Shown here one piece after another: positions 24,449-39,000 of a DNA stretch of 64,000 nucleotides (position 1 is its first letter; every line of letters begins with the position of its first letter). The stretch is from Bedellia somnulentella. Its lineage: Eukaryota; Arthropoda; Insecta; Lepidoptera; Bedelliidae. The notes beneath the pieces were generated by a model. It was not told the origin of the DNA, made no database searches, and saw nothing but the letters and a program-made list of their open reading frames with translations. The stretch is taken from positions 11,718,001-11,782,000 of the forward strand of contig OY755171.1 in assembly GCA_963576735.1 (NCBI GenBank). Direction: 5' to 3'. The translations under genes and the position numbers were made by a program.

Positions 24449-26255
24449 TTACTTAAGAGTTTATTTATCTTTATAACGAGACATAAGTAAAATAATTCAT
24501 GACTGGCGAGTCTGGAGTATAATAATTATGTAGAAACATGTCAATATCTTGTAGCATATAAATAAATAAGGCTGTTAGTGCTATTCTAAATCCACGCGAA
24601 AAGTTGTATATATTCAGTCAGTATTAAATACATTGAAAAAATATATCGGATCACCATAATCTCGATAGGATCTGACTGAAATCAGCAAAACCTTTCTTGG
24701 TTGACTATTATTTTTAATTATTACATGGAAGCTCTTTTAACAAGCAATGCAATCCCAAATTTGTAATAATGTAACAACCACACTACACTACTTCATCACA
24801 CTTTTCAATTATTTATAGTATAATGTACTTAACGTATCTTTCTTTTCATTTAATTTCACTATAGACATGAACTTTAAGTACGTACTAGTAAATGCACAAA
24901 ATTACACGATACAAATATCGTCGGCACAAACAGTGATCATGTGCATGTTGCGAAATGAATAAATACTTAGCAGATACAGGGGTAGTTCGCGATCCGACAT
25001 TTCCCATCAATGATTCATCCTGCTAATTCACGACCAATATAACTGGACCCTTGTTCAAAGCTACTTATTTGGTGTAAAGAGGCCACATTAAAATAATGCT
25101 TTACAACGCGAAACAAGTCCGCTTGTAATGAACTTTTCAGCTGACACGATAATGTCATGCCAAACTGAGTTAGAACTGCCAATTTGCTACGCCCCTTTGT
25201 TGCTACTTGTAACTGTTAATTATTAAAATAATCGTTAAGGCATGAATATCAAAATAGTTTGATAGCTTTATTAGGTTTTATAGAGTCTCCTTCGATTATA
25301 CTGAATATATGCATCAATATACTAAATTGTTTCCGAGTCGCGAGCGCTAAAACTTGCAGTGTCCTAAAATAAACTTTTGTTTCGATCATTTCGTCCCAGA
25401 ACACATCAAAACCCAGATATGTAATTGTAGTTGCATAATAATAGTTTATAAAAAAGTATAAACTGGCTAAAAAACTGCATTTGACTGATCGTCTGTGCAA
25501 ATGTAAAAAACTCGGTCGAACACCATGTGCAGGCGCAGGTGCCCTCCGTTCCCACACAACCCTTTCAGGCACCCCGCCGCCCGCGCCCCCACCCCCTCTT
25601 TCACCTCCTCATACCAAGCTACACCATCATCAAACTAATCTCCAATCAGAAACTATATCACGACCTTCGTCACTAAGCACATTTTCCTATAACACACGCG
25701 GATTTCTTAAGCTCTTGATGTTGAGAAACACTCATTAGTCCCAAAATCTACCTGTTCCGATTATATTTATAGACGCTGTCGTGTCATTAGATTTATTGTG
25801 GATGAATATAATGCAAAGCTCTCAACATTTTTTGCTGCCCAAACAAAACATTTCAAAGCTTTCTTTGCATATAAGGAACCTAAATAACTTGGGTATAAGC
25901 GTTGTTAGCAAGGTGGTTTATCTTTGAATTATTTGATGATTTTATTTCTTATGTAAATGTACCTAACACCTAATAAAACATATTTCAGTAGTATAAAACG
26001 GTGTTGCAACAATAATACAATTAGTTTGCTAGAAAATTCATGGTCAACAAAGAAACAAACTAATTATACTTTATGTTGCAGAAGTATTATAACCATTTAT
26101 AGAAAAGTTTTCATATAATTTACTGAATCTGTAACTGAAAAAAAAAATAGTCACATAGAGAAGGGCTCGTGTCTGTCCTGGTTATGTTCTATTGGCTATA
26201 GTCGAAGGCAGGTTAGGCAAGTAAGGACGGTAATTGAAAACAATATTAATTCATA
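24449..26255. other. Non-coding stretch with a GC-rich patch near 25.6 kb
   Basis: No gene is supported. The patch at about 25510-25610 is rich in CCGCCC words. Open frames on both strands across it are low-complexity or antisense to one another. Confidence 0.35.
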
Positions 26256-26540
26256 ACGACCTCCACAATTTGCAATAAAGCGCTCGGCATACAATCCGGT
26301 GGTCTTAGGTTCGATTTCCAGGGGGTAAACTCACAAATTGAAATTGTTAGCTTTGACCCAGTTTGGTTGGATATTGTAAACATGAATCACCTGATTAACC
26401 GAAAATTGGGATGATTCCGTGCTTCGGGGGGCAAGTTCAGTTATCTGTCCCGGCTAGCACGGTAGTAGTCCTTACCCGCACCGCACCCGCACTTGACCAG
26501 CATACGGTCAACTATGAAGGGATACATGGAATGCGATGTC
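26256..26540 (+). mobile_element. tRNA-derived SINE, second family, diverged copy
   Basis: It matches the copy at 62415-62712: a tRNA-like head with GGTTCGATTTCC (B box), then AACTCACAAATT, GACCCAGTTTGG, GGATATTG, GAATCACCTGATTA.CCGAAAATT and GATGATTCCGTGCT. The A box region is decayed. No coding capacity is seen. Confidence 0.75.
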
Positions 26541-28116
26541 AATGTTTGCTCACCACTACAAGCAGAACTACCTAAAATACATATTAAAAGCACTTTGATG
26601 GAAAATTTCGAAAATTAATGTGCTGCTGTATTGGACTGATACTTAGTCAAATATGTAATAGTTATTATTTTCTAGTGGTCCGCCCCGAATCTAAGGTTCA
26701 ATCTTAAAGGTTTACTATTACTGATCACTCCGTATAAATCTCAGCGTGATAAAATAGAGACATCCTATAGCACTCTTGAATACTGTAGCATTCAGGTTGT
26801 GAAACTATTTTCATTATAAATGTTCAACATCGCCGAAGATTAGTCCTTTCGAACAAAACCACTAACAATCAAAGATACAAACTTTACTCTTTCGAGTACG
26901 TTTAATGTAAGTAATTCCAGCTATTTATAGGTAGACTTAAATTCTAAATCCATGGCCTACTTTGCTAATCGGAAATTTGCATACTTCACTCCAATATTTC
27001 TTACTAGAATATGCAGCCGCTATCGATCGACTATTCAAACGATCCTGGCAAACACAACGTATTGATTAATCAATATTTTCGCACATGCTCCTTTATTATT
27101 AACCCATCAAATCTTTAATTAGATGGAAAATGGACGAGTTATGTTCAAAAATATAACAAGAGCTTATATTTTGTAATGAAGGTTTTTGATATTCTTCTTT
27201 TAGTGAGTGATCCAAAGAGTTTTTGAAACTAAGGATTTCTTGGATTATTTGATCAAACTAACTTGCTTGAAAAGCTACGGATTCAAAATATCCACTATGT
27301 TTTTTTTTAAATGAATGACTTTCAAACATCTTAATGAAAGCCTCATTTATTTTTTATTTAAATTATGTGTACCCTTAAAAATTACCATCCCATCTCTAAT
27401 TATTTTTTCACAATCCTTCCTTTAAGATTATTCGCCGGATAACTAAAAGTATAGCCAGAGTATAGAAGTTAAAATTAAATGTTGGGTACAAAGTTTATAT
27501 TTTTTTTATATCAAACCAACTAAGGAAACGCAGGGGTAGGATAGGCAATGAGCAAGCAAATAAGCATTCATAGCTAGCCTAACAAAAAATATATGGTTAG
27601 AAATGAATAATGCTAAGAGGTCATCATAAAGTGATCCATTAAGAAAATACAGTCGTGTTTCCGACTTGACAACCTTCGTAACAAGTGTGCATTCCTTGTA
27701 AACTTTAAAACGTAATCAATGAAGATTGGGTTGAGAAGCAAAAAATACGGACGAAACAAAAAACCCAATTGCAGCTAATCCTGTTATCTTCGCGAACATT
27801 AATGTAAATAGGGCGAGTTTTGTTCCAATTAAGGTAAAGGGAGCCAACCGCTTTTTGATAACGGTTGGGACATGGTTGGGACGTTGGGACGGTCTAAGGG
27901 CCAACCTATCAGCAACTAAACCAAACCCGCGGTCCGCAATAAATCGCAAAGCTGTTTCCGCTTTCTGTTGTTTTGGGATTTTAATTTCCTATTTTGTATT
28001 TGTTACCTTTTTATTAAAACTCTTTTTTTAACCTATTACATAAAGTCTATTATTATACTCAGTAATTCAATTTTAATTGTTTATTAAACAAAGTACCATC
28101 CCTCATTTCACAATCA
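26541..28116. other. Non-coding AT-rich stretch
   Basis: No gene or clear repeat is recognised. Confidence 0.4.
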
Positions 28117-28210
28117 TTTCCCCACTCAAGTTCTAAAGGTGGCTGGGCCATTTCTTATTCCAAATCCCTGGTTTTACCGTTTTTGGAATCTATAACTATG
28201 AATATGGAAA
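28117..28210 (+). mobile_element. Decayed family-1 retroposon 3' end
   Basis: TTTCCCCACTCAAGTTCTAAAGGTGGCTGGGCCATTTCTTATTCC...ATCTATAACTATGA-type sequence aligns with the 3' half of family 1, with many substitutions. Confidence 0.5.
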
Positions 28211-28679
28211 TGGGAAGGTAGGTCTAATTAAAGTACTTATGGTTAGTGAAGTTGTGATGTAGTGTATTAATTACCTTTAGACAATTCAATCATTTAAATT
28301 GCAAGCCCTTACTCCATTAGATAGATAAGTATATCATCACACAATCGTTATTTACACCTATGTGAGTAACTTATTGTTCTTCGACATATATGTCTCTGCC
28401 AGGCAATGGATATCCTCTGCTGGAAATTATGATAGTTATGAAAATGTGTATTACAAGGTGAAAAATGGTTAGAGACCTTTGGAAAGAAATCGTTCGGCAT
28501 TGTGGTGGGAGAGGAGATCCATCATCACTGAAAATCATGTAATTACCTGACTTATTCTGTATTATTTACCACCTTCTTCCTAATCAACCTCAATAACTAC
28601 TATCTATAAACTGAATCAGTATGAGCACACAATGAAAATAGGACCACGGCTAATCACTGCCTTCTAAAATACAGGTTGT

Positions 28680-29036
28680 ACCTAGTTTGGAGGGCAGGGA
28701 GCAAAATTTTATCAGACCCTGTTGTGAATAAATTTGAAAATTTTCTTTAAATTTCAATAGCATTCATTCGCACACGCACACACACACACACAAACACACA
28801 CCCACTCATTCCGTAACATGAAAATTCACTTTTCCTTGTTATATTATATAATTTTTATATTTTATTTTGGAAGCTTATGGCTGCATTTACAAAATTGAAT
28901 TAGTATGTAGATACTTAGCTGTAAATAACAAGCTTCCTCATATAGTACATATTGTAATCGTAATGTATTAATGTAACAAGTGTAATGGTCTACCTTTTGT
29001 GAAATAAATAAATTATTATTATTATTATTATTAATA
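28680..29036 (+). mobile_element. Probable non-LTR retrotransposon 3' UTR with CA and ATT microsatellites
   Basis: A (CA)n tract at about 28774-28800 is followed by AT-rich sequence ending GTAATGTATTAATGTAAC...GTGAAATAAATAAATT and an (ATT)n run to about 29035. An AATAAATAAA plus (ATT)n ending is typical of LINE 3' ends in insects. There is no coding part, so the assignment is by composition and layout only. Confidence 0.45.
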
Positions 29037-29204
29037 AGTGGATAAGGAATCGCTAATTACTAAAGCACTGGATACTCCGTTTTGGTAGTTAAGGTCATGT
29101 CCATCATCAACATTATGTAGGTACGAGGACATGAAGTAAATATGTAAAGTTTGCTACCAAACATTTGAACCATAATTCACATATAATTCCTCTGAAATTG
29201 TTTT

Positions 29205-29278
29205 CTGCATTTGCAATGAAACTAAAGAAGTTTGCCTGGATCGTATCAAATGGTGATCCATAGTCTCTCCCTACCCCA
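29205..29278 (+). pseudogene. RTE-type 3' tail fragment
   Basis: GAAGTTTGCCTGGATCGTATCAAATGGTGATCCATAGTCTCTCCCTACCCCAA-type sequence matches the end of the RTE fragment at 44175-44609. The terminal GTGAGTATATG part is missing. Confidence 0.6.
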
Positions 29279-31357
29279 AATTATTATTTAAATAATTCGT
29301 AAATATACAAATATCCTTGACTTTCACATTTCTTTTGCGGTAAAACAAAATGTCGATAATAATGTCAGTAGGAAGCGGCGAGTGATTGGCGGAGAGCGCA
29401 AGCTGCACTCCTCCGCCTATCAGCAGTTGCAGATCCCACCGATACCACCTCACTTTACATTTAGCGGTCTTACATCTGCCCCCAATTTATGCCTATTCAT
29501 AAGTTTTTTACTTCATTTCGGACCACTACAAAATGGGGCGATTCGTTAACGAAGTCTTGTTTAATTAATATGCTATTCCAAAGTGGATATCAGCGCAGTC
29601 GGACATCGTTGTCAATTGTACACATAAAAAGTCGAAGGGAAAATAAATATTTGAAAACGCGATATGTGCAGTGGAGTATCTTCGTAACCGATATTTCTCA
29701 TTAAGCCAGTTGTTTGCAGAGTGATAAAAAACGCATGGTCGTTGCAGGGCGGCCGGCCGCTGGGCAAGGGTTGTTCCACCCCCGCAGGAGGTGATGGGCA
29801 GATGGTCAAAGCTTCAGTTACACATTCAACAATCTTCGTATTCAAATGAGCTCGTCGATACCGCTGTCACTGCAACGCGACCCTGATTTATTCCCAACTC
29901 TGCAAATACTTTCAAATGTGTTTACAGTGTATTCTTTATCAATGTTTGTGGTGAAAAGCATAATGATAAAATATAAATGACGTCTCTTAGATAAACCTTT
30001 AATAATTATATATATTTTATATACTTAGATATTATAGATATACTTGCCGGCTTAAAATAGCACTGTCTCATTTATACTTTCATTTAAAATACAAAACTGA
30101 GTGAAGAATATTGATTTTGAAGTCTTGGCTACCCCTTTTAGGAATTTATAACTCAATTTAAATATAATTTTGAAACACATATATCACTTCAAAAGCAAAA
30201 GAGATCTTATCTTAAGAGCTGAGATCTCTGGTGCAAACCCAACTTGATATACTTAATTATGTCGGAGCTTCCTATTTAAGCTTATATAATTAATATTTCA
30301 CTCATCATACAATTTTAGAAACCGAAAGTAGTGAAATTGTTAAGATAATATCTAGGCCAAGTTACTGGATCACAGCAAACTATACGAAATTGTTCCAAAA
30401 TATCAGTAACTTGCAAGTCATTGTCATAGCTCGAAAGCATTTTTTTACGAACACGATTTCTATACCCAAGTTGTTCATTTACATTTCGTTACATTGCTGT
30501 GTCAACTTAAAACAGTTCCGAAGTGAATACAATAAGAGATGCAATGAAAGCTACAAGCAAATAGAATGACGATTGAAATGTTTCGAGATAGTAATAGATG
30601 ATCGGTGCTCAGTAGAGACGCATAACGGTGCAGTCTGACTCAGAGGGGAACTGACCTACGGGCAATGCAGTTGGGTGCATTGACGTCGTCGCCGCACTTA
30701 TCACGACTCCTGCGCATGACTCTTCAAAGATAATGATAATGCATAGACCAAACGCCCCACTCAATGATGAATAACGCATCTGTTCGTGTCTGTAACATTC
30801 GAATAACTTTAAAAGTTCAAAAGCACCAAATGATAAGTCTACGGCCGGGTGCAACCATATCACAGATTCATAATTCAACCCTAGTCAATAATGTATGATT
30901 GTTCCTTTCCACTGTTTTTTATGAATTAAAAATAGAGATCATCAATCAGTTTCCTCAACCTTATAGAAGTAACTAGTTACCTTCCATGAATTGATTATGC
31001 TAAAAACTCTTTACTAATGCTAGATTGCATAAAAACGGTAACTTTGCATTCGACCAAAGTTACACAAAACTGGAAATTACGGAATGAAATATGGATTTGT
31101 CAAATTTAATTATGAAATGTTCATCTTGACCGTAATTCGGCGTATGTTTTCAAGGTCTGGTCAAAGATAAGGCATTGGGCGGTTTCACAATGGTGAATTA
31201 TTAGCGCGATACTGTTCAGTGTTATCTTCACCTTGAGAAGTACGTCGCTTGCTATACCGTACTAACCATCAACAACCTTATAGAATCTTAGGTTTGCTGA
31301 AAAAATAAATTTTGTAGTAAATATAAAACTTGATAAAAACTTGGCAAAATAACATTA
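29279..31357. other. Non-coding stretch with one decayed family-1 fragment
   Basis: About 30048-30155 carries CCGGCTTAAAATAGCACTGTC and GTCTTGGCTACCCCTTTTAGG, a plus-oriented family-1 copy with an internal deletion. No gene is seen elsewhere; the antisense frames near 29480-29850 and 30609-30878 have no domain. Confidence 0.4.
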
Positions 31358-31729
31358 CATACATAACATAACATAAACGTTCACGCCGAATATCACCGAA
31401 GGGGTTGGCAGAGGTACTAGTTCTTCTGAACAACACGTGACTTTGTCACCTGGTGTTCAGAGTACCGGCGTTTTGATTGGATAGTGTACTTACGTGATAG
31501 GGGGCAGGCCTATCGCCGTTTTGTTCGAATACACTGTCACATGACTAAGTACAACTCAGCCATGTGGGTTTCCTCACGATGTTTTCCCTCACCGTTAACA
31601 ACCATGCTAAATTAACCACTCATATGTCTTAAGAAAAAATAAATTTGTGTTGGCCCGACCCGGGATTTGAACACTGCACGATAACCGGTGTTCTACCCAT
31701 TGACGGACATCGCGGTTGCTAAAAACTTC
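31358..31729 (-). mobile_element. tRNA-derived SINE (TTATG-tailed family), full length
   Basis: This copy runs from CATAACATAACATAAACGTTCACGCCG to the tRNA-like head (CCCGACCCGGGATTTGAACAC, TTCTACCCATTG). It is flanked by an imperfect direct repeat of about 25 bp, ATAAAAACTTGG.AAAA.AACATTAC, at about 31333-31357 and 31730-31755, consistent with a long target-site duplication. Confidence 0.88.
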
Positions 31730-32402
31730 ATAAAAACTTGGAAAAAAAACATTACTCATTCATTAATATACCTAGTTAGGAAATAAAACATGTCGTGAAA
31801 AATATGTATAATTTTAAATCTCTTAGACAAGCTTTAATCAGTTAATCCTAACATTTAATGAAAACCTTATTTTATGAAGACTTTTTTATTTGTATAACAG
31901 TGTGGATAAACCAAAAGTAGATTTGTATAAAACATATTTTCATCCATGGGATATGTCCTATAGTTATCCCAACCGCATGTTATCATTTCAATAGTAAATA
32001 GCAGCGAAGTGGCTACATAACAAGTCATTATATAAAGGGCTTTCAGCTCCGAATGTTGTTCGCATGAAAGTAGGTCAATGTTGCGCGTGACGTGGCCCTT
32101 CGCGAACCGGCGCATGCGCAGCTCGCCTTGAACCGCTCGTCTGCGCCAATGACGCGCTAGTAACTACTACTTTACTATTTGCCGGTTTTATATAAGGGAC
32201 TATGTAATGTAACATTTTTGAATGTTGTTGCGACGATGATGATATAAATTTTGAGTTTCGAGTTGGAATCCATATCATTATGTACAAAAATAAATACGGA
32301 AACTTCTTTGATTTTTATTTCGGGAACAGGAATGTCGCAGTGATCAGCTCCTGTTTAACCCTTTTGGAGCAGAGCCTAAATAACAACTCTAAAGTTCAAG
32401 AC

Positions 32403-32671
32403 TTACATACATATACTCACGGCTATAACTCCCTGGAAGGGTAGACAGAGCTAAGGAATTAGAAATTCCTCAGCCACTTTTGGAAAGATGTGTGGGGAAA
32501 AGATGGTAAAATAAAGATTGTTGGTGATGAGTCTCCAACCGCATCGCCCAAAAATCCCTTAAAAGCCCTCAATACCGTTAGTCGCCTCTTACGTACACCC
32601 ACTGGAAGAAATAGGGTAGTGCTATTCTAAGCCGACACTTCAGAGAAAATAAATAAAATAAATAATAAATA
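32403..32671 (-). mobile_element. Short retroposon family 1, full length with 12-bp target-site duplication
   Basis: In minus orientation it runs from the ACATATACTCACGGCTATAA end to GTGCTATTCTAAGCCGACAC, followed by an A/T-rich AAAT run. AAAGTTCAAGAC is duplicated at 32391-32402 and 32672-32683. A second copy in the same orientation lies 200 bp downstream. Confidence 0.85.
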
Positions 32672-32867
32672 AAAGTTCAAGACATTTCATCGAGATCACT
32701 CCCAAAGGTATATTTTTCCAAAAAGATATTCGCATTACCTCCGTAATAGCGATGCCCTTTTATTTTGATTTTCAACAAGGTAAAGCAGAAATATTCTGTA
32801 AGATCTATAATCCTTTAGACCCCTGTGGTATGAGGATCCCTGAAATTATTAGTATTTAGTGTTTTCT

Positions 32868-33093
32868 ACATATACTCACGGCTTTAAATCTGTATAAGGG
32901 GTAGCCAGAGCTCCGGAATAAGAAATTCCTCAGCTACTTTAAGAAGTCAAGTGGGGAAAAGTTTGTTAAGCAAAGGTTTTGGTGATGGGTCTCCAGCCAC
33001 ATCGACCGAAAATCTCTTTTAAAACCCCAATTCTCTTATTCGCTTTATACTAACACCCACGAGAAGAAATGGAGTAGTGCTATTCTAAGCCTT
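32868..33093 (-). mobile_element. Short retroposon family 1
   Basis: CATATACTCACGGCTTTAAATC, AGGGGTAGCCAGAGCTC, ATTCCTCAGC, GGTGATGGGTCTCCAGCCACATCG and GTGCTATTCTAAGCC appear in family order. Confidence 0.8.
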
Positions 33094-36000
33094 TTTATTT
33101 ATAGTTTATTCTTATAGTCAACCAAACAATCGTCAACCAACCTGCAGTAGGCAACCATGGTTTACTGTGTCCAACTTATCCTATCAGGGTAGGTTCGAGC
33201 CTCTCGGTAGGGACAAATATGAGTTACGTACATACTCGTGACATATACAATAGACAGATTTCGCAAAGTTAATATCTTTTCTTTTTTCTTTAATATCAAA
33301 TTATAAAAGGACTTAAAACTTAAGCCATTAGAAATATATTTTAAAGATTTATTCAGAGGTTTTAGAATTTCTTATCAATTTTTGCACATTATTCGCGAAT
33401 CGACTACGAAACTCGTAGCAGACTCGTAGACAATTTGCAAATCTTAGTTACATCGTAGCTTGTTTGAATTAAAGTCCTGTAAAAACAGCAGCAGCAACCA
33501 GTGACAATCCGGTTATTTACAAAAATTAACAATCATCAATTTATAAAATCAAATCTGTTAGTCTATACCTTTACTTATTAGCTGCGTTTATAGGTGTAAA
33601 TGTAACACATGGCCTCTTCGATGGCATTTTTATTTAAGTACTATGGCTAAGTTATAATTTCCATACAGCAAAATTAAGTTAAATCGTTGTTTACGACTTA
33701 CAACAGACAGCAATGAAAAAAAGAATAAACTTATGGAATATTTCGCATAAACAAACAGATGACCGAAATTTCATGCAAAGTAGTTACCAAGGAGAGCAAA
33801 GTATGCAATGTCGCAACACTTGTAAATAGTTCCAGAGAACCACGTCATCATTTGGCGAGCGGTAACCTCTATCTGGGACGTCTATTTCGCTCCTGTCTAC
33901 ACCAGAGATCGCGACTTTGACATAAATACCAACTGCTACTACTTATGCACTCGCGTTCGAAATCCAAAACAAATCTTAATCTTACCCCCTTATTTCCGCA
34001 AAAGTAAAGACTGAGGAATTGCCGATTCTGAGGCCCTGGTAACTTGTTGTGATGTTAATAATCTGAAAACACTGTTGTTTATAATATTTAAGCGATGCGA
34101 AATATAAGCGATGGTTAATTGTTTGTTCTAGTACTTTTTGTTGGTTTAATGCAAATGTCTGCTATTTGAGTGCTCAATGTACAATTTTCTCTTTCTTCGT
34201 CCGATTTTCTAAATTAACAGTATTTATTATTCTAAGCTGTATATAAGCCATTAGTATAGGCAGAGGTAGTTATTATTATCTACTTTTCGTTTCTCAAAAC
34301 TCTTCGTCTTTTGATAGGTTTTCAACCATCAAGGAGTATAATTATTTTATATTCTACAAAGCAAAGATCAATTATCGATCTATTACAACTACAAGAGAAC
34401 TTCGTCATCGTATTTCCTAATTTAATTATTCTATATTAATTTCTGTGAATGACATTGAATAAATGGAAACATTTGAATTAACCTTGCTAACTAAAATTTT
34501 ATAGTTTTTCATTGAGGTGAATGTAATCAATTCAGAAATTTGATATTATTTGCCAGTATTTGTCTTTATAATTATAGTTTAGACATAAATTAAATGGCTT
34601 ATGATTCCATTACTATTTTTTATTTACCTGGATGTACCTGCACTGCAACTGCAATTGCATCCAGTTAAATTTAAGAACATACATTAATACTTTATTAAAA
34701 CTAACAGATTAGTAAACCCCAAAAAAATATATCCAAAGTTTCAGCATATATTTTTTTAGCTAGTTTGCAATTTGGGTGAAGAAAAAAAATGTAAATTACA
34801 GAATTTCTAGTGATATAAGTAGTTATAGTGACAATCATTTAAATAGCCCCAATGCCCTCACGAACATCTACATTAAATGATTTAAATGACAAGAAATTTC
34901 CTATGCATCTGTCTATCTGTAAAGCATATTTCTTATGTTTCTAAAGGGACTAGTGAAGGTAAGTAGCCTAGAATTTCCCATTCCAAACATTTCAGTGACG
35001 CAGCGTCACATCGTCGCCGCGTCGTATTCGCGACGCCAGCGCAAGGTTGGTTGCGCAACTCGCAATCTTACTCGTACACGTGCCTCTCGACTGACCTCTT
35101 CCTATACGAGTCGAGTCCACTTCCGATTTGCGCATGCGCCACCATGCGCGTGAAGGTAACGTCCTTATGCGGTACCTATATGAGGTAGGTACCTCGCATA
35201 CCCGTCGAATGCCAAACTTTGCTGAACTTCCGCGAAGCTAACGAGTTTTGGAACCTATCTACCTACTTGTGTTAGGAAGGATTACCTGTTTGTGTGTTCG
35301 CAGCAGTTGTTGTTGATGCGATCTCCAAATTATATTGCATATTTTATATTGAGTCTCTAACATGTATAAAATATTATCAATATTCAATAACAAAGTTGGA
35401 AAAGTATAGTCTACCAAAGAGTTCTCAATAATTTGAAGTTGACTTCCTAACCGATTGAACAGTTAAGTCCTGAATGAAAGCAATTCGATGTGATAGAAAG
35501 GATAAATCCCTATATGTTTCAGTCAGCTTAAACAAACATTACCAAAATTATGAAAATTTATTTAACTAAGTTTGTCAGAAAGAATTAGTTTTTAGTAACC
35601 AAACCTGAATATTTCCATACAGGTTTTTTATTTTGTGATGGGCAACAGAGTTTTTGAGCCGAATTACTTTACAGCTATAATGACAAGATTCATATTAAGT
35701 GTTATATTTTTGTTCAATGTTTCATTACATACTTTGCATTGCATACAACTACACACAATGCGTTCCTAATGGAAACTTATAACATCCCGATGTCTCAATT
35801 TGTCAAAATGTATGATTGGGTTCGCGCGTCTGCACATTCATAAGCAAGTGACCCAATTCCACATCAATATTTGTTAAATGACCACCACCGCAGAACCACA
35901 AAGGCCTATGTACCAAATTTGGTCGCGCTAGCAACGCAATTCCAAACTATCGAGTGCCTTACTTCTCCATTACAACAGTACAATGCAAAACAACTCTAAA

Positions 36001-39000
36001 CTGCAAACGAACAAGTGCCAAATCACATCCGAACCAGGTATTCAAATGCAAAGCCGAGTGTGTGTATTAAAAATGATAATTTTGACAGAGTAGGTATCTA
36101 TTAACTGAGACAAGGTTACCAAAACTTGGCTGGAATCACAAAACGTGTGTTTTCACAAATAATGTCATTACTTGTTGATAAACAAACTAGACGACCTTAA
36201 CTAACTCAGATTAGATATAACTATGAAATTGCGAAATATCTTTTATAATGATCGAAAACTTCAAAATATATATATGGAAACATAAAAAAAAATCTTCGTC
36301 AGCTCTGTATCCAAAATAATGATTGCATTCATTGGTATATATATTATTCAGTGTATTTATAAATGGCATAGACAAATGCAACGGCACATTAGCTGAAAGA
36401 CGTAGTGACCTAATCGTTGCATTCTCAGAAACACGTAGATAGTTATAATTAGTTGCATTGTGAAATGGTAGTTCTTCAGAATATGATGTGATATTTTGCC
36501 AACTTTTGCTCGTGTATAGTGTATTACGTATTGAGGGACAAAACTATTGCCGCATTTCATGATTCGCTGAAATGCAGGTTTAGTGCCCATCATTATTGCA
36601 CCATGATTTCACATTTGACTTTTACTGCCACAAGCAGTGTTTATAATTTTAACAATCGTTTTTGAATGTCTGCCAACTCTTTTTAGGGATTTTATTTGTG
36701 AGTACTTGCATGAGTAAATCTGGATTTCATTTTTAATTGTTTTAATAGTATATTTAAAGATGTTTTAATGTAAGAGAGACCAATGTAAGTTTATATGAGA
36801 GCCATAGCTCACACAGAAACGCCCCTTGATGGCACAATAAAAACATGTGGTGTGCAAAGACTATGTTGAATTACACATACTGTCATTACATTTTTGACCG
36901 CCTTCAAAATCAAAAAATTGTTATAAACACTTATTTTCACAGCATCTTTGGCGAACAACAAAATATTTTTGTATATCCATTGTATTGTCGCAGAGTGCAA
37001 TGTGTGACACCATTGCTAACCGTCTCCGCACAACGGTACCAGTGCATAGTGAACTGAATTCGGCTAAGATTCCTATCGGAACACGTTTATTCTGCTAACG
37101 GTACAACAGGCATGCGTTTCTTTCGCAACAATTCCAAATCGAACCGAAACATGAATTATTCCAACAAAACTGTACTTCCAATTATAATTTATATAATCGT
37201 GTGGTCTTATTGCTTACTTTCTAACTGACCTATTAAAATTTAGGGCAATTTGCATATTGCGTACTCTTACTACTTTTGTTATGAAGGTTTTTTCCTGTTT
37301 GTAGTGGATTGTAAAAGGAATCCTATTATTTTTTACTTCGTGTAAAGTAGTCCAATAATAATTACCTGTCATAGGTACTGACGGCAGACATGTTTCTTAC
37401 TACCCATAGAAACTTTTGTTATAAGTATGGTATAATTGAAATGGGTGTTTTATCTCAGCATCTTCCGCCCAACCATGAAATAATTCAAATTATTAGTCAA
37501 CTTAAATATGGTTTATTTTCTTAACAAACATTGGCTGAACCGTATCCTGACCTAAACTTTATTTCAGAATTTTAAAGCTTGACCATGACACACATTTAAC
37601 TTAACAGGACTTGACAGTACATAAGTTGCTAAGAGTTGATATAGATATGATGTATAAAGTAATTCTAATCCAAACTGTGTCAGTCAGTAACAAATGACTT
37701 ACTACAACCTAATAATACAAGGTTCGTAATTGAATATTTTCCGACAATTTGGTGCCGTCCAAAACAAAGGCGGCTCGATGGCGTCTTGTTTTCCCGCGTT
37801 TAGATTCGCGCTGCATTGCGCAAGCGCGGCGAGGCCATTGACACGGCCGCGCGGACGTGTGCGCCGCCATGTTGCCCATACTGCGCCGCTGTCAAAATTT
37901 AGTGCAAATTAACATTATACCACAGATAATATAATAGTATACTAGATAATACCTACGTAGGTAGCTATTCCTCTAGGGAAATGAGTCGCTCGATATATTC
38001 ATGAGAATGTTTAACGAGTAGAGTCTTAAGTATTGCACTACATTTGATATTATGGAAATTGTATTATTTTTTTACCTAACGTCTCATTGTAGCTTGTATA
38101 CTGAATCAAAGAATTGCAGCGTCGAATGAAGCCGATTCTTACGTACATAGGCCTTTTTTTTAACTCCGACATTATTTTAAATTGCGTGACCAAATACATA
38201 ATAGATCGTCATCTGAAAGTTCTCAACGTTAGAACTCCCAATACTTCATATTAGCTAATATGAAAACACATAGAGAACCAAATGTTTAACGCAAAACCAT
38301 ACTAATGAATGTCCGGAGTTGTATTAAAATTATTGCCATTAAAAGCTTCTTAAAAAATTGCACTATCTATTTCATTTTGCAAAAATAGTTCCGACGCGTA
38401 CAGCCTACCTAAAACTCGCAAATATCATTTAGCAAAGGATCGCATTAGCGAAAACTTTGTATTTTGCAACCAAACTTTTCTTAAAAGCAATTATTGGATT
38501 AGTTTTAATTTCCCAGTAGTCTTTGAATATCCTTGAGAAGCTTATATACAAACTCGAAGTGTTTGTGGAAAATTTCTGTTGAATAGAAACTTATTTAGCT
38601 CAGTGTACGTTGCGCAACATATTCGCGAAAGATAACGTTAGTGTGGTCGTGGCTCCCCCCTACATATCTGGGATCCGGTTCGGTAGTCGCGTCTCGCTCG
38701 CTCCGCGCGGCCGGACCCATACTGCTTCTCTTTCTACCACCATGACATAGATACCATGGAGGTTGCGAAACACCGCGGATTAAATAGCAGGTGGATTGGC
38801 GACGCAAACACGTTGGCATGTGTTTGTAAACGTTATATAATTACACTACTATTCTACTAACATATAGATATGTGCTCAGTTTTCATTGTTGCTTCATTTG
38901 GGAGCAAACAGAATAGACATAATGTAATATACTGGAGCAAGCAAACCAGTTTTTGTTCACTCATTTAATACCAAATGATATGTTTTAAGTATTCATTAGA

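Noticed and set aside
25249..25738. Overlapping open frames on both strands (107 and 85 codons) across a GC-rich patch.
   Set aside because: They are antisense to one another, low in complexity and lack any domain; GC-rich stretches lack stops by chance.
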